From positions 1-64,000 of the IMG/VR virus record IMGVR_UViG_3300036863_000049: a DNA stretch of 64,000 nt, one strand, 5' to 3'. Below the pieces are notes generated by a model that did no database searches, was not told the DNA's origin, and worked only from the letters and a program-made list of their open reading frames with translations. The stretch is from a virus. This document shows, piece after piece, positions 24,320 through 33,482 of the stretch (position 1 is its first letter; every line of letters begins with the position of its first letter). The translations under genes and the position numbers were made by a program.

Positions 24320-24739
24320 ATGCGTCACACCATGCTTCTCCTCATCGCCGCTGTCGCACTCTTGTCCACCGCTCCGCCCGCGCGGGCGGATGGCGATGCG
24401 GTTACGGCGGCGCAGACCGTGCAAGGCGGCAACTACCACGTGACCGCGCACACCGGCAGCGGCTTTGCGCAGTTCGCCTTCGCCGTCGATGACCGCACGA
24501 CGATCGCATCCTATACGGTCGATCCGGGCGCGGACTGCACCCAGGTTGACGCGCATCGGCTTTCGTGTGCGGTGTCCGGCGACGAGATACAAGCCGATGT
24601 CGCGATCCAGCTCGGCGGGTGCGTGGTCCGTGATGTCAGGTCTACCCTGCTGGCGACTGACGCCGAGGCCCAGGCCGCCGTGGTGTTTCTCACCGCACGC
24701 CTCGGTAGCCCGTGCTATGTCCCGATCGTTTTCCAGTAA
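24320..24739 (+). CDS. Secreted protein, cargo (moron) gene
   Basis: A 139-aa protein with a clear signal peptide (MRHTMLLLIAAVALLSTAPP, cleavage likely after ARA at residue 23) and four Cys in the mature part (ADCTQ, LSCAV, GGCVV, SPCYV) that could pair. RBS AAGGAGG; a TATGAT box at about 24288. It sits against transcription between the Dit-like and Tal-like genes and is absent from the equivalent 1-bp gap at 8563. It is likely expressed in the lysogen and acts outside the cell; target unknown. Confidence 0.7.
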   Translation: MRHTMLLLIAAVALLSTAPPARADGDAVTAAQTVQGGNYHVTAHTGSGFAQFAFAVDDRTTIASYTVDPGADCTQVDAHRLSCAVSGDEIQADVAIQLGGCVVRDVRSTLLATDAEAQAAVVFLTARLGSPCYVPIVFQ

Positions 24740-26095
24740 TTATCCCGACCCACGCAGCGTCTTATAGAGTGGCGCGTGTGTGACGGTGACCACCGTGGTA
24801 TCGGTTTTCAGATGCGCCCACGATGTTGCGGTCATCCATGCGACATATAAACTCGCGCCGGTAATGCCGACCGGCAGTCGACCGGCGTAGTAATCCACCG
24901 CCTGCGGCTTGTTATCCGCTGTGGTGATGTTCTGAACCAGTGGGGGATTCTGCGGCAGCCATACCGATCCGTTGCGGTTCTGCGCTGTGATCGTTTGGAG
25001 CGCTTGCCCGGAAGGTATCGTGGTCTGGTAGGGTGTCAGCTTGGACCATGTGTAATACAGGCACACCTCGATATAGTCGAGGGTCACCCCTACTGAGGTC
25101 GTGCCATCGGCCGATATAATATCAAATTGCAATTTCAGATCGACCGTCGTCGGAAGCGGCGTCTGAAAGACGAGGGGCGATAGGTAGCCAAGGTCCACGA
25201 GATTCGCCGCCGAGATATTCTGCACGAGCACCCACGGCCCGAACACCTGGCGGCTCATTGTGGCGTAGCGCATGAGACACGCCTGGCCGTTCGTGACGGC
25301 CGACGTATGCGCGAGGATGCGGATATTCAGTCGCGGATCGGTCCGTATCGTCGTGATGTCAATCGCGCTCGGTTCAGGACTTAGCGTCTGTAGGCTAATT
25401 CCCGATCCCGTGCCGGTGTTGGCCTGGTACGTTCGCTGGGCGACGACCCCGAGGTAGACATCGATGAGCGTGGTTGTCGTCGGCCTGCCAAACTTCACAT
25501 TGAGCGGCGATCCCTCATCGCGCAAGTCGCCCGTGAGACTGCCCAAGCTCTGGGTATTATTGTTCGCGCCGGTGCCGGTGTTCGTGAAGGTTGCTGCGTT
25601 AATCAGCGTCGTCAGGCTTGCCGCCCCAAAGAACGGGTAGCGTGTGAGGATGAGTTCGGCGTCAATATCTGTCCAACCCTCCCACGCCTCAAAGCCGCTT
25701 TCTGTTTCCGTCACCTCGCGCACAAACCCGCTATAGATCTCGGTGTACATGATTGTGCTGCTGCCGGTCGGCTGCACCGCCATCACTGCCGGTTGCGGCG
25801 TCAGCGCGAGCTTCAGTTCTTGCAGACGTGTAACTGCGTTCTCATGGTCCGAGCCGCGCACACTGATCGGGATACGTTCAACCACATTATCATAGCTGGA
25901 GTACGCGAGCCGCCGACCTGGGGTAAACGGCGGGCCGCCGCCCCAGACCGGCTGTGGCTCGGGCGCGTTCAGCGACCAGCCTCGCCGGATAGCGAACGGC
26001 GTGGTACTCGCTGCCGTCGCTGCGCCGCCTGCTGTGGGCGTGCCGCTGCTATTGACCAGGTGGATGCCGCCGATCGTGACGATAGGGAGCGCCAT
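24740..26095 (-). CDS. Distal-tail (Dit-like) protein of the phage
   Basis: A 451-aa protein immediately after the tape measure (start overlaps its stop by one base), the canonical Dit position. Beta-rich with conserved blocks PFAIRRGW, YDNVVERIPIS and FEAWEGW shared with the unit's copy at 8564-9922. Predicted to form the ring at the tail tip on which the hub assembles. Confidence 0.75.
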   Translation of the reverse strand: MALPIVTIGGIHLVNSSGTPTAGGAATAASTTPFAIRRGWSLNAPEPQPVWGGGPPFTPGRRLAYSSYDNVVERIPISVRGSDHENAVTRLQELKLALTPQPAVMAVQPTGSSTIMYTEIYSGFVREVTETESGFEAWEGWTDIDAELILTRYPFFGAASLTTLINAATFTNTGTGANNNTQSLGSLTGDLRDEGSPLNVKFGRPTTTTLIDVYLGVVAQRTYQANTGTGSGISLQTLSPEPSAIDITTIRTDPRLNIRILAHTSAVTNGQACLMRYATMSRQVFGPWVLVQNISAANLVDLGYLSPLVFQTPLPTTVDLKLQFDIISADGTTSVGVTLDYIEVCLYYTWSKLTPYQTTIPSGQALQTITAQNRNGSVWLPQNPPLVQNITTADNKPQAVDYYAGRLPVGITGASLYVAWMTATSWAHLKTDTTVVTVTHAPLYKTLRGSG

Positions 26096-28935
26096 TAGAG
26101 GCGCCCTCCCGTGCGGCGCCGGATCTCATCCATGACCATCTGCGCGATCTGCTGTGGGTTCGTGCCCATCGGTGGATTGATGACGATCGCCCCGGCTCCG
26201 AACGTCGCGCCGCCCTTACCCGCAAGCGCCAGCCCGCCCGCGTTCGGCGACGGCTCACCCGCGCGGAAGCCGTTTCCACCGCTCCCAGCACCAGACCAGC
26301 CGCCCGCGCCGGTTGCGGCGTTCAATTGCGCCAGAAGCTGATAGAGCATATTGAATGCGGCCTGCGCCGCCGGCGAGGTCTCGTCAGTGATCGTGATGGC
26401 ATCCAGGAGTGCTTGAATCTGCCCCACCAGCCCGCTTGTGCCGGAGGTCGCGGTGGATGCGCGCTGAGCGGCGCCTTGCTGCTCAGCGGCCTGTGCCTCG
26501 TTGATATAATTGATCTGCTGCGCGAGCGAAGCGGCTTTCGCGTCATCCCCCGCGGCTTGCGCGGCGTTGAAGTCTTGCTGTAGCTTCGCCAGTTCGAGGA
26601 TCTGACTAGAGCGCATCTTGAAGTATTTCGCCGCCTCTACCGGGTCTTGGATCTTGTCGGTCTCCTCCTTTGCCAATGCGAGCGCATTCTGCACACCGCT
26701 CTGCATATCTGCCGCTAGTTTACTGACAGCATCGATGTTGCGCGCTGCCTGGCGATCGATCGATGCCGTTGCGTCAAAGGCGCCGGCTAAGGCATCCGAG
26801 ACCTTTGCGGCCATGTCCTGCGCCTGTTGCACGAGGTCGGTGCCCATCCCCGCGAGCGCGGCTACAAGATCTGGCCAGAGTGACTGAAGCCCCTCGAGGA
26901 TACCGAGCACCAGCGGAGTGCCTACGGCATCGGCCCACACCTGACTCGGCGAGCTGATACCCCACGCATCCTCGATCGTGTGGGTTAGCTGCTTGGCCAT
27001 GTCCTCGGCCTGACTGAGCAAGTCACCGAACGCCGATTCCATCCCTTCCTGTAGTCCACCGATCAGCAGCTCGCCGAGACCTGATGCCGGGTCAACCGCG
27101 CCCTCTTGAAAGGCGCCACTGAGATCGAGACCGGTCTGATCCATCGCCCTCGTAAGGAGGTCACTCGCCATGCTTATCCCGGCGACAATACCCTCGATGA
27201 TTGGACGCCCAACCTCGATCGCCATCCGCCGCGAGGGAGACGAGATGCCGAGCGACTCCTTTGCCGCGTTCAGCGCGTCCGTGGCGATGTCCGAGAGCGC
27301 ACTATAGAGTTGCCCGGCGGCGTTATTGACCCCCTGAATAATGCCGTTGATGATGTCAGCGCCTATCTGGACCATCTGCCCCGGCAACGCCTCCAGCACG
27401 CCGACGATCTGCCCGGCGACGGTCTCGGTAATACTGACCAGGTTGTTAAAATTACTTACCCAGGTTGATGCGATTTCAGAGAGTGTCGTCCCGAACAGGC
27501 CCGCGATCATACTCAGGAAGCCGCCGATCGCGCTCCCGATCTGTGAGACGAACGACGCCGACATGCCTTGAATGGTTGACCAGGCACCGGACCAATCGCC
27601 CTGGATGGCTTGCAACGCCGCAGTCAGCAGCCCCTTGATGAGCGTCAGCGCCGCGCCGATGACGTTGCTGATGACCGTCCACGCGCCAGAGAGGATATTC
27701 TGAATATCGGCGCCGTGAGCCTGGATAAATCCGGCGATGGCTTGCAGCGCGGGCACGATCGTCGCCTGGATGAGCTGCATCGCGAGGCTAATGATCTCGC
27801 TGATTTGCGACCATGCCGACTGTGCAAAGGCCGTAATTTCGGCGCCGTGAGCCTGCCAGAACTGCGCAACAACTTGCAACTCGGCGGCGACAACCTGGGC
27901 ATAGGCCTGTGCGAGTGCGATAACGGTCTGTATTACCGTCTCGATCGTTGCCCCCATCCCCGATGCACTGTCCCCCGCCTGGGTAAACAGCCCCGAGACG
28001 GTCTCGATCGCCGGTTGCAACGCGGCCCACGCTGCGAGCAAGGCCGGGATCGCGGTGTTGGCAATGAAGTCGAACGCCACGCCGATGCCGGTGGTTATCG
28101 CATCGCCGATCGCCTGTAGCCCTGCCTGCGTTGCGGGGTCGGCAAGCCAGGCGGCGAACGCGGCAGCGGCGGCCTCAACTGCTGGCGCGACGGTATCGTT
28201 CAGAAAGCCCGCGAGCTGGCCCAGAAGCGGCAGAAGCGCTGTACCAAGCGCTTCTTTGGCCTCACCCAAGCGGTCGGTGAATTGTGCCCAGCCGCCATCC
28301 GCTTTCGCGGCGGCTTCTGCTGAGCCGCCGAACTCTTTATTCAGCTCGGCAAGGATGACGCCCTGAGCGCCGGCCACGTCGCCAGCCTCTTGCATCGTCT
28401 GGATCTGCGCCTTTTGCTCATCGGTGAACGTCACACCGATACGGGTCAATGCTGATATGCCCTTGATTGGGTCATTTAATGCCTTACCGAGCTGAATGGC
28501 GGCGTCCTTCGGCTCACCGCCCATCGCCTGGGCCAGATCCACGCTCATCGCCGTCGCTGCCTCAAGCGATTTGCCTTTAATATTCGTAAAGGTTAAAAGA
28601 AGGTTTTCAGACTGCTCAATTTGATCGTCGCCAAAGAGCGACTTACCAGAAGCCGCCGACAGGCTACTCGCGTAGTCAGCGACTTGCTGCGCGCTGACAC
28701 CCGCCGCGCCGCCCGTCGACTTGATGACCGCCTCGGTCTGCGCAAAGATTTGCCGCGCCTGTCGCGCGTCGCCTACGGCGCTGATGAGCGTGGCACCGAC
28801 TGCCGCGATGCCGCCCGCGGCCACACCCAACGCAACCCCGCCCAGGCTCTTGAGCGTGCCGCCTAAAGAAGAGAGACCCTTTTCCGCGTCTCCCTTCATC
28901 TCCACGAGTAATTCAAGCGTCGCCTGGGATGCCAT
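26095..28935 (-). CDS. Tail tape measure protein
   Basis: 946 aa, the longest phage gene, helical and Ala/Gln-rich with a hydrophobic region near residues 30-55 (LGGVALGVAAGGIAAVGATL) and repeats of amphipathic helices such as WSQISEIISLAMQLIQ. LGISSPSRRM and WGISSPSQVW are typical tape-measure tail motifs. The length suggests a long flexible siphovirus tail. It follows the chaperone frameshift ORF by 4 nt. Confidence 0.9.
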   Translation of the reverse strand: MASQATLELLVEMKGDAEKGLSSLGGTLKSLGGVALGVAAGGIAAVGATLISAVGDARQARQIFAQTEAVIKSTGGAAGVSAQQVADYASSLSAASGKSLFGDDQIEQSENLLLTFTNIKGKSLEAATAMSVDLAQAMGGEPKDAAIQLGKALNDPIKGISALTRIGVTFTDEQKAQIQTMQEAGDVAGAQGVILAELNKEFGGSAEAAAKADGGWAQFTDRLGEAKEALGTALLPLLGQLAGFLNDTVAPAVEAAAAAFAAWLADPATQAGLQAIGDAITTGIGVAFDFIANTAIPALLAAWAALQPAIETVSGLFTQAGDSASGMGATIETVIQTVIALAQAYAQVVAAELQVVAQFWQAHGAEITAFAQSAWSQISEIISLAMQLIQATIVPALQAIAGFIQAHGADIQNILSGAWTVISNVIGAALTLIKGLLTAALQAIQGDWSGAWSTIQGMSASFVSQIGSAIGGFLSMIAGLFGTTLSEIASTWVSNFNNLVSITETVAGQIVGVLEALPGQMVQIGADIINGIIQGVNNAAGQLYSALSDIATDALNAAKESLGISSPSRRMAIEVGRPIIEGIVAGISMASDLLTRAMDQTGLDLSGAFQEGAVDPASGLGELLIGGLQEGMESAFGDLLSQAEDMAKQLTHTIEDAWGISSPSQVWADAVGTPLVLGILEGLQSLWPDLVAALAGMGTDLVQQAQDMAAKVSDALAGAFDATASIDRQAARNIDAVSKLAADMQSGVQNALALAKEETDKIQDPVEAAKYFKMRSSQILELAKLQQDFNAAQAAGDDAKAASLAQQINYINEAQAAEQQGAAQRASTATSGTSGLVGQIQALLDAITITDETSPAAQAAFNMLYQLLAQLNAATGAGGWSGAGSGGNGFRAGEPSPNAGGLALAGKGGATFGAGAIVINPPMGTNPQQIAQMVMDEIRRRTGGRL

Positions 28936-28939
28936 CCGG

Positions 28940-29278
28940 CTACTCTTCCACCTGCTGATGGTCTTGTTCGGCCTTGAGGCTAACCAGCAGTTCTTCTACG
29001 AAGTCGGGATCTAATCGTCCGACTTGTTCCGGCGTCCAGCCATAGCGCTTTGCAAGGGAGACTTCCAATTCCCAGTCGCCAATTGGAGGCTCTGGCTTTC
29101 GCCGTCGGGTGCTGGGCTTCCGTCCGAGACGACTGCGCCAGCGTTCGTAGAGCCACTGTTCGTAGCTGACCCCTCTTTTGGGCTTGCTCGTTTCGCGTTG
29201 CGCTCGCCGATCTCGTCCAGGATGCGCTCGATAAACGGGTCGTTCGTATCGAGCTTCTTGATGTTCTCCGGCGAACAC
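28940..29278 (-). CDS. Tail assembly chaperone, frameshift extension (gpT-like)
   Basis: Reading frame in -1 relative to the upstream chaperone; the part after 29182 (PKRGVSYEQWLYERWRSRLG... to the stop at 28940) has coding character, while the portion before lacks a ribosome-binding start. It is therefore expected only as a fusion with the first ORF, as in lambda gpG-T. The fused protein would be about 203 aa. Confidence 0.7.
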   Translation of the reverse strand: MFAGEHQEARYERPVYRAHPGRDRRAQRETSKPKRGVSYEQWLYERWRSRLGRKPSTRRRKPEPPIGDWELEVSLAKRYGWTPEQVGRLDPDFVEELLVSLKAEQDHQQVEE

Positions 29279-29550
29279 GGGATCGCCCTGCCCATCTCGT
29301 CCACGAAGTCTGGGCCTTCCCAGCGAATGATGTTGTGCAGCAGCAGCGCGAGGTTATTGTTGCCGAGGTGCCCCTCCACACCCTGCCCGTTCTCGCCGAG
29401 TTTGAGCAGTTCGCCCGACACCTTGCCGCGCGTGGCTACGTCCATGCGCGCCTTGATCCACACGACGTTCGGCGGCTTGTCGCTGACGACCTCGGTTTCA
29501 TCAAACTCGCGGATGGCGACGGGCGGATCGGTGACAAAGAACCTTGACAT
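29011..29550 (-). CDS. Tail assembly chaperone (gpG-like)
   Basis: A 179-aa protein between the major tail protein and the tape measure, the fixed place of tail chaperones. Residues about 14-110 (EFDETEVVSDKPPNVVWIKARM...) are the folded part; the tail after residue 125 is low complexity. The site C CCA AAA at codons 124-125 permits a -1 shift. Confidence 0.75.
   Translation of the reverse strand: MSRFFVTDPPVAIREFDETEVVSDKPPNVVWIKARMDVATRGKVSGELLKLGENGQGVEGHLGNNNLALLLHNIIRWEGPDFVDEMGRAIPCSPENIKKLDTNDPFIERILDEIGERNAKRASPKEGSATNSGSTNAGAVVSDGSPAPDGESQSLQLATGNWKSPLQSAMAGRRNKSDD
29176..29182 (-). promoter_or_regulatory. Programmed -1 frameshift site
   Basis: On the minus strand the heptamer CCCAAAA reads C CCA AAA in the zero frame of the ORF starting at 29550 (CCA is codon 124), i.e. 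a canonical X XXY YYZ slippery site. Slipping back one base joins the ORF ending at 28940 with no intervening stop. Confidence 0.8.
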
Positions 29551-29552
29551 AG

Positions 29553-29717
29553 CTATTCCTCTTCCTTGATATGCAACTCACCACCGCCGATCCGAACCGC
29601 TAGCCTGATCAGCGCCTTAATAAGCCATAGCCGCACGCGATACCCGCCAGTAAAATGCACCGTCACAACGGCGTGCGCGAGCGGGTGCGTAAGTTTGACT
29701 TTGCCGATTTGTGCCAT
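29553..29717 (-). CDS. Small tail-region protein
   Basis: 54 aa (MAQIGKVKLTHPLAHAVVTV...), start overlapping the major tail protein stop by one base, stop 2 nt before the chaperone. Hydrophobic centre LWLIKALIRLAV. Unknown function. Confidence 0.6.
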   Translation of the reverse strand: MAQIGKVKLTHPLAHAVVTVHFTGGYRVRLWLIKALIRLAVRIGGGELHIKEEE

Positions 29718-30739
29718 TACAGCGTGGTCCTCGTGTTCTGCGCACTCAGGCTGAAGTCCGCTCCTAATGTCGCGTCGTACTGGCTCTCCACGGTGAACTG
29801 CATCGTTCGATTGGAGCCTTCCACATCGCCCCAATCGAAGGCATCCAGCGGGCCATAGATGTCGAGCTGGACGTAGCTGTAATAGTCCGGCGTGACGCTC
29901 TCGATCAGACTGCCATTCAGCCGGATGCGCATCTTGACCGTGGTATCGGCCTCCCACGTCAGATACTCCTTGCCCGCGCCGATCGACGCGGTATTCAACT
30001 CCACCACGATCGTCGCCATCGCGCTGCGCGTGGTACGCCCGGTCGTGGTGAGCGAGAGACTACCGGTTGGCCCATTGGCGTAATACTTGTAGGTGACGCC
30101 CGCCGGGATCGTCCAGTCGGTCTTGATGAAGCGCCCGGTCACCTCAGTCGTGCCGATCGCCGACGCCGTATCGATCCAGAGCTGCATCGCGCCCGGCATC
30201 AGCAGATCGCCAATGGACTGCGCGGGCAGACTGGGCGCGGCCACGCGCGTCGGGAACTTGCCGGTCGCGGTGAAACTCCACGTTGCCGCATCGGTACCAC
30301 TCGCATCGGCGGCGATCTTCAGTTCCGTCCCCATCGTGTAGGCCGACTGGAAAATCTGGACGTTCGGATCGCCAAAGTAGCAGGTGGCCGACTTCAGGTC
30401 GTCCGAGGTCATCGTCGGCGTGTACGTCCAAAGCCGCGTCAATATCCCGTTCGTCGGCGTGGTCGGCGTGCTGTTGGCCTTGACCATCAGGTTTGCAATC
30501 AGCGGCAGATAGTTCGGGTCTAGCCCGCCCTCGCCGCTCAGTTCCGCCGACGTACGCACGGTCTTCGAGCGGTAATTGCGCGCGAGCGTGCCTCGGCTCT
30601 CCTCTGGCCGATATTTCTGACGCACCGGCTTGATCATGCCTTTGACGGGCAGGTAGTGCGTGGGCGGCGTGACGGCGGTGCCGCGCGTGGTCTCTAACGC
30701 CAAAGCGAGATATTCGAACGTGAGTTCAGCAGATGCCAT
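29717..30739 (-). CDS. Major tail (tube) protein
   Basis: A 340-aa beta-rich protein: start ASAELTFEYLALALETTRG is typical of tail-tube proteins, with Thr/Ser-rich strands throughout. Located between head-tail completion genes and the tail chaperones. Expected to form the hexameric tube rings. Confidence 0.78.
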   Translation of the reverse strand: MASAELTFEYLALALETTRGTAVTPPTHYLPVKGMIKPVRQKYRPEESRGTLARNYRSKTVRTSAELSGEGGLDPNYLPLIANLMVKANSTPTTPTNGILTRLWTYTPTMTSDDLKSATCYFGDPNVQIFQSAYTMGTELKIAADASGTDAATWSFTATGKFPTRVAAPSLPAQSIGDLLMPGAMQLWIDTASAIGTTEVTGRFIKTDWTIPAGVTYKYYANGPTGSLSLTTTGRTTRSAMATIVVELNTASIGAGKEYLTWEADTTVKMRIRLNGSLIESVTPDYYSYVQLDIYGPLDAFDWGDVEGSNRTMQFTVESQYDATLGADFSLSAQNTRTTL

Positions 30740-30744
30740 AGCGG

Positions 30745-30945
30745 TTACTCCTTGTCAGGCTTGGATGTGGGCCTAGCTTGTTCGGCCGGCTTACTCTTGC
30801 GGTAAAAGCCACAGGCATCGATGCTCAGTTGCAGCCACACCGGATAAGCGTCGAATGCTTCCTGCTCGATGTCCCTGAGCGGCACGCCAGGCAGGTACAC
30901 GCCCTCGGGGTTCTTCGTCTCGTCGTAGTGTCGTGCAATGGTCAT
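30745..30945 (-). CDS. Small protein before the major tail gene
   Basis: 66 aa (MTIARHYDETKNPEGVYLPG...), ATGA-coupled to the upstream tail-completion gene. Lys/Pro-rich C terminus. Unknown. Confidence 0.6.
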   Translation of the reverse strand: MTIARHYDETKNPEGVYLPGVPLRDIEQEAFDAYPVWLQLSIDACGFYRKSKPAEQARPTSKPDKE

Positions 30946-31379
30946 AGTCCGTCACTCCTTGCGCCTTTCTCAACGACGCTGTAGGTAAACTCAATCGCGC
31001 GGTACGTCACCCCGCCGATGGTCACGAAGAGCGTGACTCCTTCCGGCGTCGTCGCCCCGCCCGATGCGATGCGCCCGCCGAGATGTGGGTCGCTCGTGAT
31101 GGCAAAGGGAACCGCATTCACATAGGCCAGCACTTGCAGCTCCGCATCCGGGTTGTCCTGCCACCTTATCAGCACCCGACTGCGAAAGCGGTAGCGCATA
31201 ATGGTCAAGGCGCTGCTCGATGGCGGGCTGGCTTCGGCGTCCCGCTCGAACCGCTCGAACACGGTATAGATCATCGGCGTCGCCAGCACGTTCGGCGGCT
31301 CGCCGAGTATCACGTCCTGTAACCCGGCGACGGTCAAGAAGCGCTCGCGTAGCCCTTCCCATGCGGTTGCCGCGCTCAT
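30942..31379 (-). CDS. Tail terminator/completion-like protein
   Basis: 145 aa; WEGLRERFLTVAGLQDVILG followed by a beta sheet region (YRFRSRVLIRWQDNPDAELQ) resembles tail-terminator proteins capping the tube. It occupies the expected place between the gp10-like protein and the tail tube. Family call by position and shape. Confidence 0.6.
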   Translation of the reverse strand: MSAATAWEGLRERFLTVAGLQDVILGEPPNVLATPMIYTVFERFERDAEASPPSSSALTIMRYRFRSRVLIRWQDNPDAELQVLAYVNAVPFAITSDPHLGGRIASGGATTPEGVTLFVTIGGVTYRAIEFTYSVVEKGARSDGL

Positions 31380-31582
31380 CGCTTGTAGCCCATCCGCTTG
31401 CCGTTCGGCTTTTGTTGCGCTTTCTTCACGTAGTACTCGCGCCAGCCGTGCCGCTGCTCAATATCCGGTATCCACAGAACCGCTGCGGGGCGCTCGGCAT
31501 CCTCGTCATACTCAGCCCTTCCGACCTCGTGTGCGACGGTGTCGGCGGGAGTCCAGACCGGATCGCCAGGTGGTGTGCTCAT
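31376..31582 (-). CDS. Small basic protein in the connector cluster
   Basis: 68 aa (VWTPADTVAHEVGRAEYDED...; Lys/Arg C terminus). ATGA overlaps on both sides. Unknown function. Confidence 0.6.
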   Translation of the reverse strand: MSTPPGDPVWTPADTVAHEVGRAEYDEDAERPAAVLWIPDIEQRHGWREYYVKKAQQKPNGKRMGYKR

Positions 31583-31917
31583 CCGCCCGCTACCTCACTG
31601 AAGAACGCATCACCCGCGCGCTGCGCCAGCCGCTCGACTTCGCCCCGGCTGTCCTGAATGCCTTCCACGAAGAACGGCCGCGCCGCCATAAACTTTGTGC
31701 CCTCGTGCACGAACGGCGCGTACTTCACGTTCGTGCCGACGAAGCCCCGGTTGCCTTCCGTGCGGGTCGTCTCACTGCGCCTCAGCGTGCCGGTGCGAAC
31801 AGGCGTGCGCTGCTGAGACTTGCCCAGCACCGTGAGCAGCACTTTGGCAAGTAGGTTGTCGCGCATCTTCTTGAATGCGTCGCCAGAGAGCCGACGCGCG
31901 AGTTCTTCGGGCTTCAT
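31579..31917 (-). CDS. HK97 gp10-like neck protein
   Basis: 112 aa with the family signature TPVRTGTLRRS... VGTNVKYAPFVHEGT... ARPFF. gp10-like proteins act in head-tail joining. ATGA overlap with the connector gene upstream. Confidence 0.82.
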   Translation of the reverse strand: MKPEELARRLSGDAFKKMRDNLLAKVLLTVLGKSQQRTPVRTGTLRRSETTRTEGNRGFVGTNVKYAPFVHEGTKFMAARPFFVEGIQDSRGEVERLAQRAGDAFFSEVAGG

Positions 31918-32534
31918 GTCGACGGCCCTCGCATAAACGGCGCCCGCCCGATGATGGCACCCACATCGGGATCGAGTGGCTTCACGTAGAGATGCTGGCC
32001 CAGCTCGGGCACGATCGTGCTGTCGTGGTAGCCCTGTTGCGCCCGCTTGAACCAGCGCACCGCCTGAATGACCGCCGCTTGCTCGATCAGCGGGTGCACC
32101 GTTATCCCAAAGCCGAACTTGCCGACGATGCGTACCGCCTTCTGAAATGGATACCAGACCGCCTTACTGCTGGATACCGGGTTGATGTCGAGCCGGACGT
32201 AGGGTACGCCCTCGTCAACCGCGTTGTAGGGCCACAGGTTGTAGTCGGTTGATGCCCAGGTCGTGTATGACCCATTCCCACTCTCATCCACGGCGACGGA
32301 CGTGGGCGTCGTGGCGAGACTATCGATATACTGCTCACTACGCCCGCTACCAGTGTAGTAGCGCGTGCTGTCGGCGGTCACGACGAAGTAGCCCGACTGC
32401 CGGTTTGCGAACAGGTCAATGGCGCGGCTCGCCGCCGTTGCCAGCCGCGCCAGCTCACCGTCATACGCGCTGCCCCACGCGCCATCCGGGAGCGCGTCCT
32501 TGATCGCATCGGCGGTGCAGTAGTCGTTCGGCAC
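31914..32534 (-). CDS. Head-tail connector (gp6-like)
   Basis: 206 aa; N-terminal helical part CTADAIKDALPD... LARLATAASRAIDLFANRQ and C-terminal helix PLIEQAAVIQAVRWFKRAQQG match DNA-packaging connector proteins. It should form a ring under the portal. Confidence 0.75.
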   Translation of the reverse strand: MPNDYCTADAIKDALPDGAWGSAYDGELARLATAASRAIDLFANRQSGYFVVTADSTRYYTGSGRSEQYIDSLATTPTSVAVDESGNGSYTTWASTDYNLWPYNAVDEGVPYVRLDINPVSSSKAVWYPFQKAVRIVGKFGFGITVHPLIEQAAVIQAVRWFKRAQQGYHDSTIVPELGQHLYVKPLDPDVGAIIGRAPFMRGPST

Positions 32535-32537
32535 GGG

Positions 32538-32870
32538 CTAGGTCTCCGTTGATGCCAGAGCGATGACGTTGATCGTCCCTGATACCCAGGTTGAGATACG
32601 CGCACGGAACGCCGCAAGCCCAGCCACGTCCACCCGGAACACGCCATCTGCGGTCGTCGTGAGCGCGCCCGTGCCGGTCGATGGCGGGCTGGCCAGGATG
32701 CCGAACCAGTTGGTCCCGTCGATCGTCGCTTCCCAGGTGATCGTTGCGCTCGTGATGCCAACCACTTGAATGCCGAGCCACCGGAACCCGCTCACGTCCA
32801 TCGGCGTGCCGTTGCCGGTAGCGACGGCGGCGGTTTGCAGGTTCTGGCGCGCGGTGTAGCCTTTAGGCAC
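32538..32870 (-). CDS. Decoration-like structural protein of the phage
   Basis: 110-aa beta-rich homolog of 11366-11701. Positioned between capsid-region genes and the connector. Its first residues (PKGYTARQNLQT) are nearly invariant between the two copies, so that end may be the contact surface. Function inferred from position. Confidence 0.6.
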   Translation of the reverse strand: MPKGYTARQNLQTAAVATGNGTPMDVSGFRWLGIQVVGITSATITWEATIDGTNWFGILASPPSTGTGALTTTADGVFRVDVAGLAAFRARISTWVSGTINVIALASTET

Positions 32871-33072
32871 GTCGCCTCCCTTGCCGTTTTAACGGCTCTG
32901 CTTGCTTTGGCTTCGCCTGCCCCTCCCGCGCGACGAGCGGCACCGCGACCGCCACGCCCTCGGCGATGCACTGCTCTGCGAGGTCGGTACTCAGGTCAAC
33001 CTTCATCCCTTCCTCGTAGAACTGTTCGTTCGTCGCGCGGCCCTGAAAGTCACGCAGAAAACGGATCAGCAC
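32863..33072 (-). CDS. Small head-region protein
   Basis: 69 aa (LIRFLRDFQGRATNEQFYEEG) resembling the start of the next gene upstream (VKFTRDYAGQKGELPYAKDY), so the two are likely paralogs with a small beta-barrel fold. Unknown role. Confidence 0.55.
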   Translation of the reverse strand: MLIRFLRDFQGRATNEQFYEEGMKVDLSTDLAEQCIAEGVAVAVPLVAREGQAKPKQAEPLKRQGRRRA

Positions 33073-33074
33073 GG

Positions 33075-33470
33075 CTACAGCTTTCGTGTTACGCCCGTCT
33101 CAGCTTGCGGCTTCTCTGCTTCCTTCACTTTCTCGTCAGCGACTTTGGCCGCAACCTTAGCGTCTTCCTTGCGAACGACGTGCGGATCGTCCTCGCCGCG
33201 CTGGTCCTCGGTTGCCTGCCGGGTATCACCTTGCAGCACCACGACTTGCGGGATGCGATCGGCGATCTGCGCCGGCGTTCGGTTCTCATCGCCCGCGTAA
33301 TACTTCGCCGCCTGCTCTGCAACTTCGGCGTCCGAGCGCGCGAACTCTTTCGCGTAGCCGTCGGCGATCACTTGCGCCGCTAGCCCCGCGTCCAGGTCGA
33401 CCACGTAATCCTTCGCGTAGGGCAGTTCGCCCTTTTGCCCCGCATAGTCACGGGTGAATTTAACGCGCAT
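33075..33470 (-). CDS. Head-region protein with charged tail
   Basis: 131 aa; N-terminal half similar in pattern to 32863-33072, C-terminal half rich in Glu/Lys/Ala and probably disordered or helical. Located downstream of the capsid decoration gene. Unknown. Confidence 0.55.
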   Translation of the reverse strand: MRVKFTRDYAGQKGELPYAKDYVVDLDAGLAAQVIADGYAKEFARSDAEVAEQAAKYYAGDENRTPAQIADRIPQVVVLQGDTRQATEDQRGEDDPHVVRKEDAKVAAKVADEKVKEAEKPQAETGVTRKL

Positions 33471-33482
33471 GAGTGTGCTCCT

